Notes under the pieces: model-generated
Database searches by the model: none
The model's input: the letters and a program-made list of their open reading frames with translations, nothing else
What the model was told of the DNA's origin: nothing
Assembly (NCBI RefSeq): GCF_900176005.1
Contig: NZ_LT838272.1
Span: 2,747,587-2,811,586 of the forward strand
From: Thermanaeromonas toyohensis ToBE
GTDB taxonomy: Bacteria; Bacillota; DSM-521; Neomoorellales; Neomoorellaceae
Length of the DNA: 64,000 bases
Reading direction: 5' to 3'
Shown: piece after piece, positions 26,488 to 33,892 of the stretch
Numbering within the stretch: the stretch's first letter is position 1
Layout of the letters: each line of letters opens with the position of its first letter
Translations under genes and position numbers: made by a program

Positions 26488-27786
26488 TTACGACAGTTCG
26501 AGCATCTGCGCCTCTTTCCGTAGTTCTTCACGAAAGTCAGGGTGGGCAATACTGATAAGAAGTTTGACCCGATCCCTGATACTTCTCCCCTTTAGATGAG
26601 CTATTCCATATTCTGTAACTACATAATCTACTTCCGCGCGAGTGAGGGTTACCCTAGCTCCAGCCGGTAGAGAAGGAACTATGGTAGAAATTGTACCGTT
26701 CTTTGCCGTAGAACGGAGCGCAATAATGGATTTACCACCCGGTGACTTCTGGGCGCCCATAGCCGTTTCAAATTGCCCACCTGTACCGCTATACTGGACC
26801 GGACCTATAGACTCGGAAACGACTTGGCCCGTAAGGTCTATCTGTAAAGCCGTATTTATGCTTACCATCTTATAATTCTGGGCAATCACACAAGGATCGT
26901 TCGTGATCCTGCCCCGTTGGAATTCTACCGCCAGATTTTCCCGGACAAAATCATACAGTTTCCTGGTCCCCAGGGCAAAAGCGCCCACCATTTTTCCTGG
27001 CCAGAGTGTCTTCTTACGCCCGGTAATCACTCCCGCTTCCCACAAGTCTACCATGCCGTCCGTAAACATTTCGGTATGCACGCCTAGATCTTTCTTGTTC
27101 ATCAAGTTGCGAGCTATAGCATTGGGTATACCGCCTATCCCTAACTGAATAGTCGACCCGTCTTCAATCAGCTCGGCAACGTAAGCTCCAATAGCCTCAT
27201 CGATTGCATCAGGTTCCGCTGGCGGTATTTCAATAAGAGGTCGTTCGTTCTCCACTATATAATCCACCTGACTTATGTGTACGTGAGTATCGCCATAGGT
27301 ACGGGGTAGATTGGGATTTATCTCCAAAACTACCAGTTTTGCTGCCTCTAGCCAGTCCTTTTCATAAGAGAGGGAAAGGGAGAGAGAGAAATATCCATAT
27401 CTGTCCATGGGACTTGCTGTGCCCCAAAAGATGTCCAGGGGATTGTTGGCTAAGATAAGCCCACCCCAATCCCGTCCATTAGATGGGATAAAAGATACCG
27501 TGCCCAAAGCATGCCCCTTGCGCTCATACCCACCATAAAAGAGACTTTCCAGCAAGAAGTGGCCTTTCATACTAGGATCTAAGAAGTAATCAAATCCAGC
27601 CCCCAGTGTTAATGCCGTTATAATCCTCACATTCTCAAGTTCATCTCGCCTTTTCCCTAAGGCGCTAAGGAGGCCAACAGGCGTGGAAGCAGTCATAGCT
27701 GCTCCTATCGTTTGCCCAGATTTTACCATCTTAACTGCTTCATCAATGCTAATTAACTTCCGGCGATATTCATCCTGGACGTTCAT
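26488..27786 (-). CDS. Acetyl-CoA hydrolase/CoA-transferase family protein, module B
   Basis: A 432-aa paralogue of the protein at 2769-4070, alignable along its whole length (both begin with EQYRRKLISIDEAV or DEYRRKLISIDEAV). It shares the catalytic-Glu stretch GVHTEMFTDGMVDL and VTEYGIAHLKGRSIRDRVK. It is the first large gene of module B. The promoter region upstream (28034-28080) carries a triple heptamer repeat, and the SARP-type regulator 2 gene precedes it on the same strand. The substrate probably differs from that of module A; this cannot be read from the sequence. Confidence 0.9.
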   Translation of the reverse strand: MNVQDEYRRKLISIDEAVKMVKSGQTIGAAMTASTPVGLLSALGKRRDELENVRIITALTLGAGFDYFLDPSMKGHFLLESLFYGGYERKGHALGTVSFIPSNGRDWGGLILANNPLDIFWGTASPMDRYGYFSLSLSLSYEKDWLEAAKLVVLEINPNLPRTYGDTHVHISQVDYIVENERPLIEIPPAEPDAIDEAIGAYVAELIEDGSTIQLGIGGIPNAIARNLMNKKDLGVHTEMFTDGMVDLWEAGVITGRKKTLWPGKMVGAFALGTRKLYDFVRENLAVEFQRGRITNDPCVIAQNYKMVSINTALQIDLTGQVVSESIGPVQYSGTGGQFETAMGAQKSPGGKSIIALRSTAKNGTISTIVPSLPAGARVTLTRAEVDYVVTEYGIAHLKGRSIRDRVKLLISIAHPDFREELRKEAQMLELS

Positions 27787-27825
27787 GTTTTTGTACCTCC
27801 CTTAGCCGATTTTTTATTCCATTTA

Positions 27826-27852
27826 GCCAGGCAGGTACAAGCCCTGCCTGGC
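27826..27852. repeat. Hairpin upstream of module B CoA-transferase
   Basis: GCCAGGCAGG (27826-27835) and CCTGCCTGGC (27843-27852) form a perfect 10-bp stem with a 7-base loop. No T-run follows in either direction. It lies between the 41-codon ORF and the CoA-transferase start and could act on the mRNA leader. Confidence 0.6.
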
Positions 27853-27880
27853 CGTAACCTCTAGTTAGCGCTAATAAGGC

Positions 27881-28006
27881 TTAAACCTCAGGAGTTACAG
27901 ATGATGCAGGAATATAGCCTTTCTTTTTAGGCAAGACAGCCCGTTCCTGTTGTGGCGTGGCTAAAGAAACCACTATCAAGACGGCAATGGAGACTAAGAA
28001 GGAAAT
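27881..28006 (-). CDS. Possible 41-aa membrane peptide with ATT start (or symporter C-terminal remnant)
   Basis: The frame has no ATG/GTG/TTG start. However, an AGGAGGT box (28013-28019) is followed after 6 bases by ATT at 28006, and the frame runs 41 codons to TAA. The product has one hydrophobic segment (SFLVSIAVLIVVSLATP), then a charged tail. The pattern FLVSIAVLIVVSLATPQ resembles the last membrane helix of sodium:solute symporters, so this may be a decayed gene end that kept a ribosome site. It is the first ORF after the module B promoter and lies 95 bases before the CoA-transferase. Confidence 0.35.
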   Translation of the reverse strand: MSFLVSIAVLIVVSLATPQQERAVLPKKKGYIPASSVTPEV

Positions 28007-28033
28007 AGCCCCACCTCCTATAGATTTTTTACA

Positions 28034-28080
28034 ATTATAAATTAACCCTGGCTGGTGACAAAAAGGTTACTCCCAGGTAA
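28034..28080 (-). promoter_or_regulatory. Module B promoter with triple SARP-type heptamer repeat
   Basis: On the minus strand three heptamers at 11-bp period read GTTACCT, GTAACCT and GTCACCA (28053-28081 region), with spacers GGGA and TTTT. The third overlaps TTGTCA (28056-28061), which stands 16 bp from a perfect TATAAT (28034-28039). The site lies between the terminator of regulator 2 and module B. A good -35/-10 pair plus three repeats suggests activation or repression by the SARP-type regulator encoded next door. Confidence 0.6.
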
Positions 28081-28131
28081 CAAAAAAACAAAAAAGCACC
28101 CCGCGACCTCCAGAAGGCCGGGATGCTATAA
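28081..28131 (-). terminator. Intrinsic terminator of SARP-type regulator 2
   Basis: On the minus strand AGCATCCCGGCC pairs with GGTCGCGGGGTGCT (about 28096-28127) with one G-T pair and a small bulge. It is followed by a long T-rich tract (complement of 28082-28095). It lies 35 bases past the regulator stop. Confidence 0.85.
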
Positions 28132-28165
28132 TTCATAACCTTGAAGTTATAACAGATTCTAAAGG

Positions 28166-31100
28166 TTATATTTGACTGATGGTATCTTTAAGTAAGTTCA
28201 AAATCTCCCCGGAAGGACGGATACCAAGGTATTTTCGTACAGCTTCCTTGTACTGCTGGTAAACCTGGACAGCCCGGGTTTTCTGCCGCAGCTTCCCATA
28301 GCACTGGATCATTAGACGATAGGCGTTCTCCCAGCAGGGGTCAACTTTAAGGTTTTGCCCGCATACGTATAGGCACCGGTAATAATCTTCCTGTTCCAGG
28401 TATATTCTTGCCAATCCATCATTGGCCGATAAATATAAGTCTCGCATTCGTTCCCTTTCTAAAGCAGCCCAATCTTCATATAAAGCATCCTCCAAGTAAT
28501 CTCCAGCATATAACGCTATGGCTTCTTCCAGGAACTCCTGAGCCAGAACTTTTTTCCCTTTGCTCAAATATTCCAAGCCCGTTTTCACTTTTTGGATGAA
28601 AATATCTACATCCACTTCTACATCTTCCCCAGTACGGAGGCCATAACGATTGCCTTCCCGGATTATGAAATAAGAAGTTCCCCCTGGTCGCCGGGGTTCC
28701 AAGACATTATTCAAGGCCACCAAAGTAACTTTAAAATTGCTGTCAGCTCTCTCTTCTTCTTTTTCCGGCCACAACATTTCCATTAGCTTTTCTTTAGCCA
28801 GCAAAGAACCGCGGTAAGTTACCAATATCTCTAATAGCCGTTTGGCTTTATCTCTGCGCCATTCTTTGCTGGACACCTTTTGAGGACCGCGATAGACTTG
28901 GAGTTCTCCCAACGCTTTAATACCCAATTTATAGCCAGGATGGTACCCTTGATGAGAGTGTGCTAACTGTTCCCCAAGAAAGCCTTTAACAAAACAGGAA
29001 GTAAGAAATAACTTCAGCTCTCCTATCTCCCTTGGTCTCCAAAGGCACGCGCGCTCGAGCAAAAATCTATAACCATGCTGATTGAGCTTATATTCCAATT
29101 CTTGCCCTATAAGTGAAAAGCATTCATAGGAACTAGTACGCCAATAAGTTAAAGCTTCCCATAAAAGAGCTACCACTGGCCCAAAGGTATCCCCGCAATC
29201 TGCTAGAGTTTTTCTGGTTTTAAGAAATAAATCTAAGGCTTGGTTATAAGAACCACTATTATAATAAGCTATACCCAAGGCTAGTTCAGTTAAGGCAGCA
29301 AGCCAGCGGTCATTTACTTCATGGCAAATTTGATAACCCATCTCAGCGTAATAACGCGCTCTGCTCAAATCTCCTTTAAAAGCATAAGCTAAAGTTAACC
29401 CCCACAGAGGCTCCCCCTTCCCTCGCGGCGTGCTAACCCGATCCGACAGTTCTATCGCTCTGTGATACCATTGTACCGCCTTTTCCAACTCATTCATAAC
29501 ATTATAAACCTGACCGATACGCGCAGCAGCCACGGATTCGGTAAAGGGGGACCCTACTCTCTGACTAGCCTCTAGCACTTCCCAGGCCAACTCTAAAGCC
29601 CGCTCTAAATTCTGACCTGTTAAACTATATAACAAAGAAAGTACCAGTTTTATTTCCCTGTGAGATTTGGGAGACAGATCGCTTTCATCCCTAGTTAATT
29701 CCTGTTCTATATAATTTATATCCTCTTCCAGCTGCCCGGTCCGTAAAAGTAGTCGGGCTTTCAAATGCTTAGAAATATTATACCCTGAAGCTACAGCACG
29801 GGCGATGTAGCTCTGGGCCTCCACCAGCTTACCTTGGTTTAAAGAATTTTCTCCCAGCAACTCTAGGATAGACCCTGTATTGGAAAAACCGGCTTGTTCA
29901 CGAATCTTGTAGGCTTCATATAATAAGGGATCGGCCTTGACGGGTTGAACAGTATCGAGAAATACCAGGGCTTTTTTTTCCAGTGCTGCTGCTACACCTA
30001 GATTATCTCCTATCTTCTCCCAGAGAAATCGAGCTTTTTCATAGGACGATAGGGCCTCTTCGAAGTAACTGGTAAGCCTTTTGACATCGCCCAATAATAA
30101 GTATAAGTGAGGATGTGTGTTATATATTTCTTCTGGTATCTCTTCCAGCCATTTTATAATTTTCCTGTATTGGGCCGTCTTTATCAAAGACCCTGCTATT
30201 TCTAAAATTATAGTTATAGCACGGTCATACATCTTTGCCATGAGAAAATGATAAATTGCCTCTTCTGGCAACCCTTCCTGTAAAAAATATTCCCCTACTT
30301 GAGCATTTAATAGCTTTAAGTTCACCCCTTCTTTTTCAGCTATATGGAGCAAAAAACGCCTGAAAAGCTTATTAAACCTATAAGTACCTCGACCGTAATC
30401 ATGAATAAAGAGCCCTTTATCAATTATTTGGTACAAATTCTTTATACCGTCGGAACCAAAAAGAGCCGCACAAATTCTCTCATTGAGATCACGCAATACA
30501 GCAGATTTAAGAATAAAAGTACGCAGTTCTGGCGGCTGGTTCTGTAAAACTGAAATAGCTAAGAATTGGAACAAATCCTGTATGTTTTCCTGCTCCTCTG
30601 GAATAAAAATTTCCCTCCGGCCCGCCCCCTGGCTACTTGCTAGCATGGCTACTGCTATAGGCCACCCATCGGTAAGTTCTAAAATAGCTTGAACTTCTTG
30701 TTCTGTTAATTGTTTTCCGTACTTTATTTTAAAAAGCTGTTCTATCTCCTGAGCATCAAAAGCTAAATCATTTTGCTCAATATACAAAATGCGGCCTTTC
30801 AACTTCCATTCTGGCAGGAAGGAAAAGTTAAAAGGGGTTCGGGAGGTAATAATTAGATGAAGGTTTGGGGGTGAATAACGAATTAAATGCTCTATAACTG
30901 TATTAACTTCATCCTGGTTAATTTGATGGTAATCTTCAATGATAAAATATAAATCCTTGTTTGGTATGCTTATTAACTCATTGATCCATAAGTTTAAAAT
31001 ATACTTCCAGGATTGTCTGAAATCTTCACTTTCCTTTAAAACCTCTATAGACCTAATTGGAGTTTCCTTGATGTTAGCACTAGCTGTCAGAAAACTTGAC

Positions 31101-31339
31101 AGAAATACAGGTAATTCATTGTCTTCCTTGTCCAGATTTAACCAAAAACAACTATATCCCTGAAGATGAAAATAATAACTCAAAGCCGCACTCTTACCGT
31201 AACCTGGACCAGCTAAAATCAAGATTAAAGGATATTTATTTATCTCTTTTATCTTTTTGTAGAACCGTGAAGTAAGGATTATCTCTTTGCCAGTAGAAGG
31301 CATCATAAATTTAGTTATCGGAAAAGTATCTGCTTTCAC
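28166..31339 (-). CDS. Large MalT-like ATPase-TPR regulator with C-terminal SARP module, regulator 2
   Basis: About 1057 aa, paralogue of regulator 1. The NTPase Walker A is AGPGYGKSA (about 43-51) and Walker B is YFIIEDYHQI. A long TPR-like middle follows, then a winged helix starting ALGELQVYRGPQKVSSKEWR and an activation domain with YAGDYLEDALYEDWAALERERM. I chose GTG 31339, directly behind AAGGAGGGGGGAGAG; an upstream extension to TTG 31417 has no ribosome site. It is more AT-rich than its neighbours. It precedes module B on the same strand but has its own terminator, and is the likely reader of the GTAACCY-type repeats. Confidence 0.9.
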   Translation of the reverse strand: MKADTFPITKFMMPSTGKEIILTSRFYKKIKEINKYPLILILAGPGYGKSAALSYYFHLQGYSCFWLNLDKEDNELPVFLSSFLTASANIKETPIRSIEVLKESEDFRQSWKYILNLWINELISIPNKDLYFIIEDYHQINQDEVNTVIEHLIRYSPPNLHLIITSRTPFNFSFLPEWKLKGRILYIEQNDLAFDAQEIEQLFKIKYGKQLTEQEVQAILELTDGWPIAVAMLASSQGAGRREIFIPEEQENIQDLFQFLAISVLQNQPPELRTFILKSAVLRDLNERICAALFGSDGIKNLYQIIDKGLFIHDYGRGTYRFNKLFRRFLLHIAEKEGVNLKLLNAQVGEYFLQEGLPEEAIYHFLMAKMYDRAITIILEIAGSLIKTAQYRKIIKWLEEIPEEIYNTHPHLYLLLGDVKRLTSYFEEALSSYEKARFLWEKIGDNLGVAAALEKKALVFLDTVQPVKADPLLYEAYKIREQAGFSNTGSILELLGENSLNQGKLVEAQSYIARAVASGYNISKHLKARLLLRTGQLEEDINYIEQELTRDESDLSPKSHREIKLVLSLLYSLTGQNLERALELAWEVLEASQRVGSPFTESVAAARIGQVYNVMNELEKAVQWYHRAIELSDRVSTPRGKGEPLWGLTLAYAFKGDLSRARYYAEMGYQICHEVNDRWLAALTELALGIAYYNSGSYNQALDLFLKTRKTLADCGDTFGPVVALLWEALTYWRTSSYECFSLIGQELEYKLNQHGYRFLLERACLWRPREIGELKLFLTSCFVKGFLGEQLAHSHQGYHPGYKLGIKALGELQVYRGPQKVSSKEWRRDKAKRLLEILVTYRGSLLAKEKLMEMLWPEKEEERADSNFKVTLVALNNVLEPRRPGGTSYFIIREGNRYGLRTGEDVEVDVDIFIQKVKTGLEYLSKGKKVLAQEFLEEAIALYAGDYLEDALYEDWAALERERMRDLYLSANDGLARIYLEQEDYYRCLYVCGQNLKVDPCWENAYRLMIQCYGKLRQKTRAVQVYQQYKEAVRKYLGIRPSGEILNLLKDTISQI

Positions 31340-31580
31340 CTCTCCCCCCTCCTTATATGATAGTAATTGTAAAGGTCCGGTCTCTGATATTTGAAAAGGT
31401 AATAACGAAAGAAACAATAGCCATAGTCATCCATGTTTCAAAGAATTACTCTCCAATATCCCTGCCTCTTATTCTTAAACTACATTTAACTGGGCTTGCC
31501 CGAACCATCTCCGCTTTTACTTCGCTTACTCTCCACTTTCTGAACACATGAATCATAAAGTAAAGTTTAATCTACCCATT

Positions 31581-32156
31581 TCAAACCGCTGTACGCCAAC
31601 CCTTGATCAACGCTAAAGCTTCAGAGCGCAAGGCTTCATCATCATGGAGCACGCCCCGCACGGCGGAAGTAACTGTTAAGGATCCTGGCTTTTTTACACC
31701 CCGCATAGTCATGCACATATGCTCAGCTTCTATTACCACTATAACTCCTAGCGCCCGAACATACTGCATAATAGCATCGGCGATCTGTTTAGTAAGGCGT
31801 TCCTGGAGCTGGGGCCGCTTAGTAAAAACTTCAATTCCCCTCACCAATTTGCTTAACCCCACAACCCGACCTTTACGCGGGATATAACCCAAGTGCACCT
31901 TACCAAAAAAGGGTAAAAGATGATGCTCGCACATGGAATAAAAAGGAATATCTTTAACTATGACCAGCTCTTCATGCTCTTCGGTGTAGTGCACGGTGAA
32001 AACAGCCGCTGGATCCTGCAGTAGCCCTGCAAAAATTTCCTGATACATTTTAGCCACCCGCCGGGGGGTATCCCGGAGGCCCTCCCGGTCGGGGTTTTCC
32101 CCAATAGCCTCTAATATCATGCGGACTGCTCGCTCAATTTTATCCACCTCAAACAT
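31581..32156 (-). CDS. folE: GTP cyclohydrolase I
   Basis: First enzyme of folate (tetrahydropterin) synthesis, turning GTP into dihydroneopterin triphosphate; 191 aa from ATG 32156. Zinc and active-site motifs [20 protein letters not shown] and [12 protein letters not shown] are intact. An upstream TTG (32168) is in frame but sits against the GGTGGG box, so ATG is preferred. It was probably once contiguous with folP and folB-folK; an IS110-family element now lies between them. Confidence 0.93.
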   Translation of the reverse strand: MFEVDKIERAVRMILEAIGENPDREGLRDTPRRVAKMYQEIFAGLLQDPAAVFTVHYTEEHEELVIVKDIPFYSMCEHHLLPFFGKVHLGYIPRKGRVVGLSKLVRGIEVFTKRPQLQERLTKQIADAIMQYVRALGVIVVIEAEHMCMTMRGVKKPGSLTVTSAVRGVLHDDEALRSEALALIKGWRTAV

Positions 32157-32168
32157 CAATGATTCCAA

Positions 32169-32493
32169 CCCACCTATCTCAATTTTTTGCTTAAATCTCC
32201 CTCTATCTCTCGCTCTCTTAGATTTTCAAGTTTTTCATCCTCCATCTAAGAAACGAGAGAGAAGGGTTAAAAATTACCATGGGTATTTTTGAGTATTTTT
32301 TATCCTAAGGTTTTGGGTGGACCCTCACCTTAAAATTCGCCCCCAGGCTACCCTATCATTTCTCGCAGGGTCTTGCCCTTTCATTCCTTCGTCCTGCCTT
32401 AAGGGGGCGGGTGGGGCCTGCCTTTACTTAATTACAGGGTCTATGCCCTTATGGAGGGATTTGGCTTCCCCCACCCAAAACCTCCCTAGCTCT
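32169..32493. other. 325-base non-coding region between folE and the IS110 transposase
   Basis: No ORF is supported here. The folE-proximal part contains an imperfect hairpin (arms 32207-32223 and 32244-32259). The transposase-proximal part (32309-32482) is bounded by a 12-bp perfect inverted repeat and holds two near-identical small stem-loops; it is described separately as a candidate element RNA. Confidence 0.6.
32309..32482 (-). ncRNA. Candidate bridge-type RNA region of the IS110-family element
   Basis: GGTTTTGGGTGG (32309-32320) and CCACCCAAAACC (32471-32482) are exact reverse complements and enclose 150 bases, 11 bases past the transposase stop. Inside are two stem-loops of nearly the same sequence, CAGGGTCTTGCCCTT at 32366-32380 and CAGGGTCTATGCCCTT at 32435-32450, plus repeated CCTGCCTT. 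IS110-family elements carry a structured RNA in a non-coding end that pairs with donor and target DNA; the IS1111 branch has its long non-coding end 3' of the transposase, as here. RNA function is inference. Confidence 0.4.
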
Positions 32494-33774
32494 TTAAGCT
32501 ACTTTCTTTAGTTGTTCTTCCCGGTATTTCCCTAATACTTTGCTGGCATCATATTCCTTCTTCTGGGTAATAAGGGTAAACATCACCCGCACTAGCTTTA
32601 AAGCCACAGCTACTAGAGCCTGCTTCCTCGTTAAAGGATTTTCCGGCCTCTTTAAGAAATAATGATATAGCGCTTTAAATTCTTTGTTCTTAGCCACTAG
32701 AATAAGGCTCGCCTGGTAAAGTAGATTCCTTAGCCCCGGCCGACCCCTCTTGGATATGGTGGTCTTGGCCTTCTGTTTCTTCCCCGATTTCTGGGCCGTT
32801 AGGTTATAACCAGCTAGTTTCCGTATCTGTCTCCAGTGCTGGTATTTCGCTGGGTCACCTATCTCCCCTAAAAAGCCTGCCGCTGTTACTACCCCTACCC
32901 CAGGAATGCTTAAAAGATAATTCGCTAAACCTGTCTCCTCTAGGTATCGCCCCATGGCTTCCTCTGTCTTCCTTATTTGACCTTGGTAAAACTCGATTTC
33001 TTCCAAGCAGGCTTGAAGTTTGACTTTAGCCCCTTCTAGCCCTTCTTTAACACCTATGCTCTTTTCTGCTGCTTGCCTTAGAGCAAGAGCCCTCTTTATC
33101 CCTACTCTACTGTTCGAGGCTTGTTTTAGCCCTTCTTCTAGTTCTTCTAACTTTAGGCTTAATATGTCCTTAGGAAAGGGACAGTTCCTTAAGACCCACT
33201 GGGCTGCCTTGCCTAAAAGACTCTTAAATACTTCCATTAGCTCGGGAAAATATTCATCTACTATGGCTTTAAGCTGGCAGAGGGCAGCGTTAAGTTTTTT
33301 GTGTTCCTGCTGCCGGGTAATATAAAGGGTCCTCAGTTCTGCATATATCCCTTCCGGTAAAATGCAGTGCAAGAATTTGCCCTCTTTTACCAGTTGGGCT
33401 ATAAGGCCTGCATCCTTGCGGTCGTTCTTGTCTTGGCTATTGTCTTCCATCTCTTTGCTGTTTTTAACGTGATAAGGATTTACAATTACTACAGTGTAAC
33501 CTGCCTCTTTTAGGAAATAGGCTAGAGGTTTCCAGTAGTGTCCTGTGGGTTCCATGCCTATAATGATACGTTCCGCCTTCTCTTTCTCCTTGGCTTCGCT
33601 TATTTTCCCTAGTAGACGGCAGAAACCTTCTCTGCTATTATGAAAGTAGAACGGTTTTACTACGTCGATACCCATGCTGTTATATATCCGGGCGTAATGG
33701 TTTTTCTTAGCTACATCCACTCCCACGATCAGCACGTTGCCATAAACTAAGGCTTTCTTTTCGGCCTTTTGCAT
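32494..33774 (-). CDS. IS110-family transposase
   Basis: A 426-aa DEDD-type recombinase. The N-terminal RuvC-like domain begins VGVDVAKKNHYARI with the first acidic residue, and IGMEPTGHYWKPLAYFL and NPYHVKNSKEMEDNSQDKND supply further acidic residues. A coiled-coil middle precedes the Tnp20 domain LLSIPGVGVVTAAGFLGEIG with the serine-bearing KSGKKQKAKTTISKRG region. Full length and open, so probably active. The start is ATG 33774; its AGGAGG box lies inside a hairpin arm (33785-33794), which may limit translation from read-through transcripts. Confidence 0.95.
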   Translation of the reverse strand: MQKAEKKALVYGNVLIVGVDVAKKNHYARIYNSMGIDVVKPFYFHNSREGFCRLLGKISEAKEKEKAERIIIGMEPTGHYWKPLAYFLKEAGYTVVIVNPYHVKNSKEMEDNSQDKNDRKDAGLIAQLVKEGKFLHCILPEGIYAELRTLYITRQQEHKKLNAALCQLKAIVDEYFPELMEVFKSLLGKAAQWVLRNCPFPKDILSLKLEELEEGLKQASNSRVGIKRALALRQAAEKSIGVKEGLEGAKVKLQACLEEIEFYQGQIRKTEEAMGRYLEETGLANYLLSIPGVGVVTAAGFLGEIGDPAKYQHWRQIRKLAGYNLTAQKSGKKQKAKTTISKRGRPGLRNLLYQASLILVAKNKEFKALYHYFLKRPENPLTRKQALVAVALKLVRVMFTLITQKKEYDASKVLGKYREEQLKKVA

Positions 33775-33784
33775 CGCTTGCTCG

Positions 33785-33832
33785 CCTCCTGGTATCTGAG
33801 GTTTTGTCGTTCAATTCCTTTCTACCAGGAGG
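33785..33832 (-). promoter_or_regulatory. Hairpin sequestering the transposase ribosome binding site
   Basis: CCTCCTGGTA (33785-33794) and TACCAGGAGG (33823-33832) pair perfectly over 10 bp. On the minus strand the downstream arm contains the AGGAGG ribosome box, 10 bases before the ATG. RNA entering from the fol genes upstream would fold and hide the box, a known protective device in insertion sequences. Confidence 0.65.
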
Positions 33833-33892
33833 CTTTCTTATTGGCAACGGCTATCCTAAATCATTACAGGAATGCTTACATAAAAATCTTCT

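Larger units (their letters stand above)
32309..33832 (-). mobile_element. IS110-family insertion sequence (ends approximate)
   Basis: The element contains one transposase gene (32494-33774), a 3' structured non-coding flank and a short 5' flank with a hairpin. IS110 elements lack normal terminal inverted repeats and target duplications, so the limits given are the outer structured repeats, not proven ends. It separates folB-folK from folE, all on the same strand, suggesting insertion into a folate operon without gene disruption. Confidence 0.7.

Noticed and set aside
31340-31580. Search for a SARP-type repeat upstream of regulator 2
   Set aside because: No heptamer pair with a 4-bp spacer was found, so autoregulation of regulator 2 is not claimed.
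32366-32450. Two near-identical short stem-loops considered as CRISPR repeats
   Set aside because: Only two copies, imperfect, palindromic, no cas genes, and placed in an IS110 flank.
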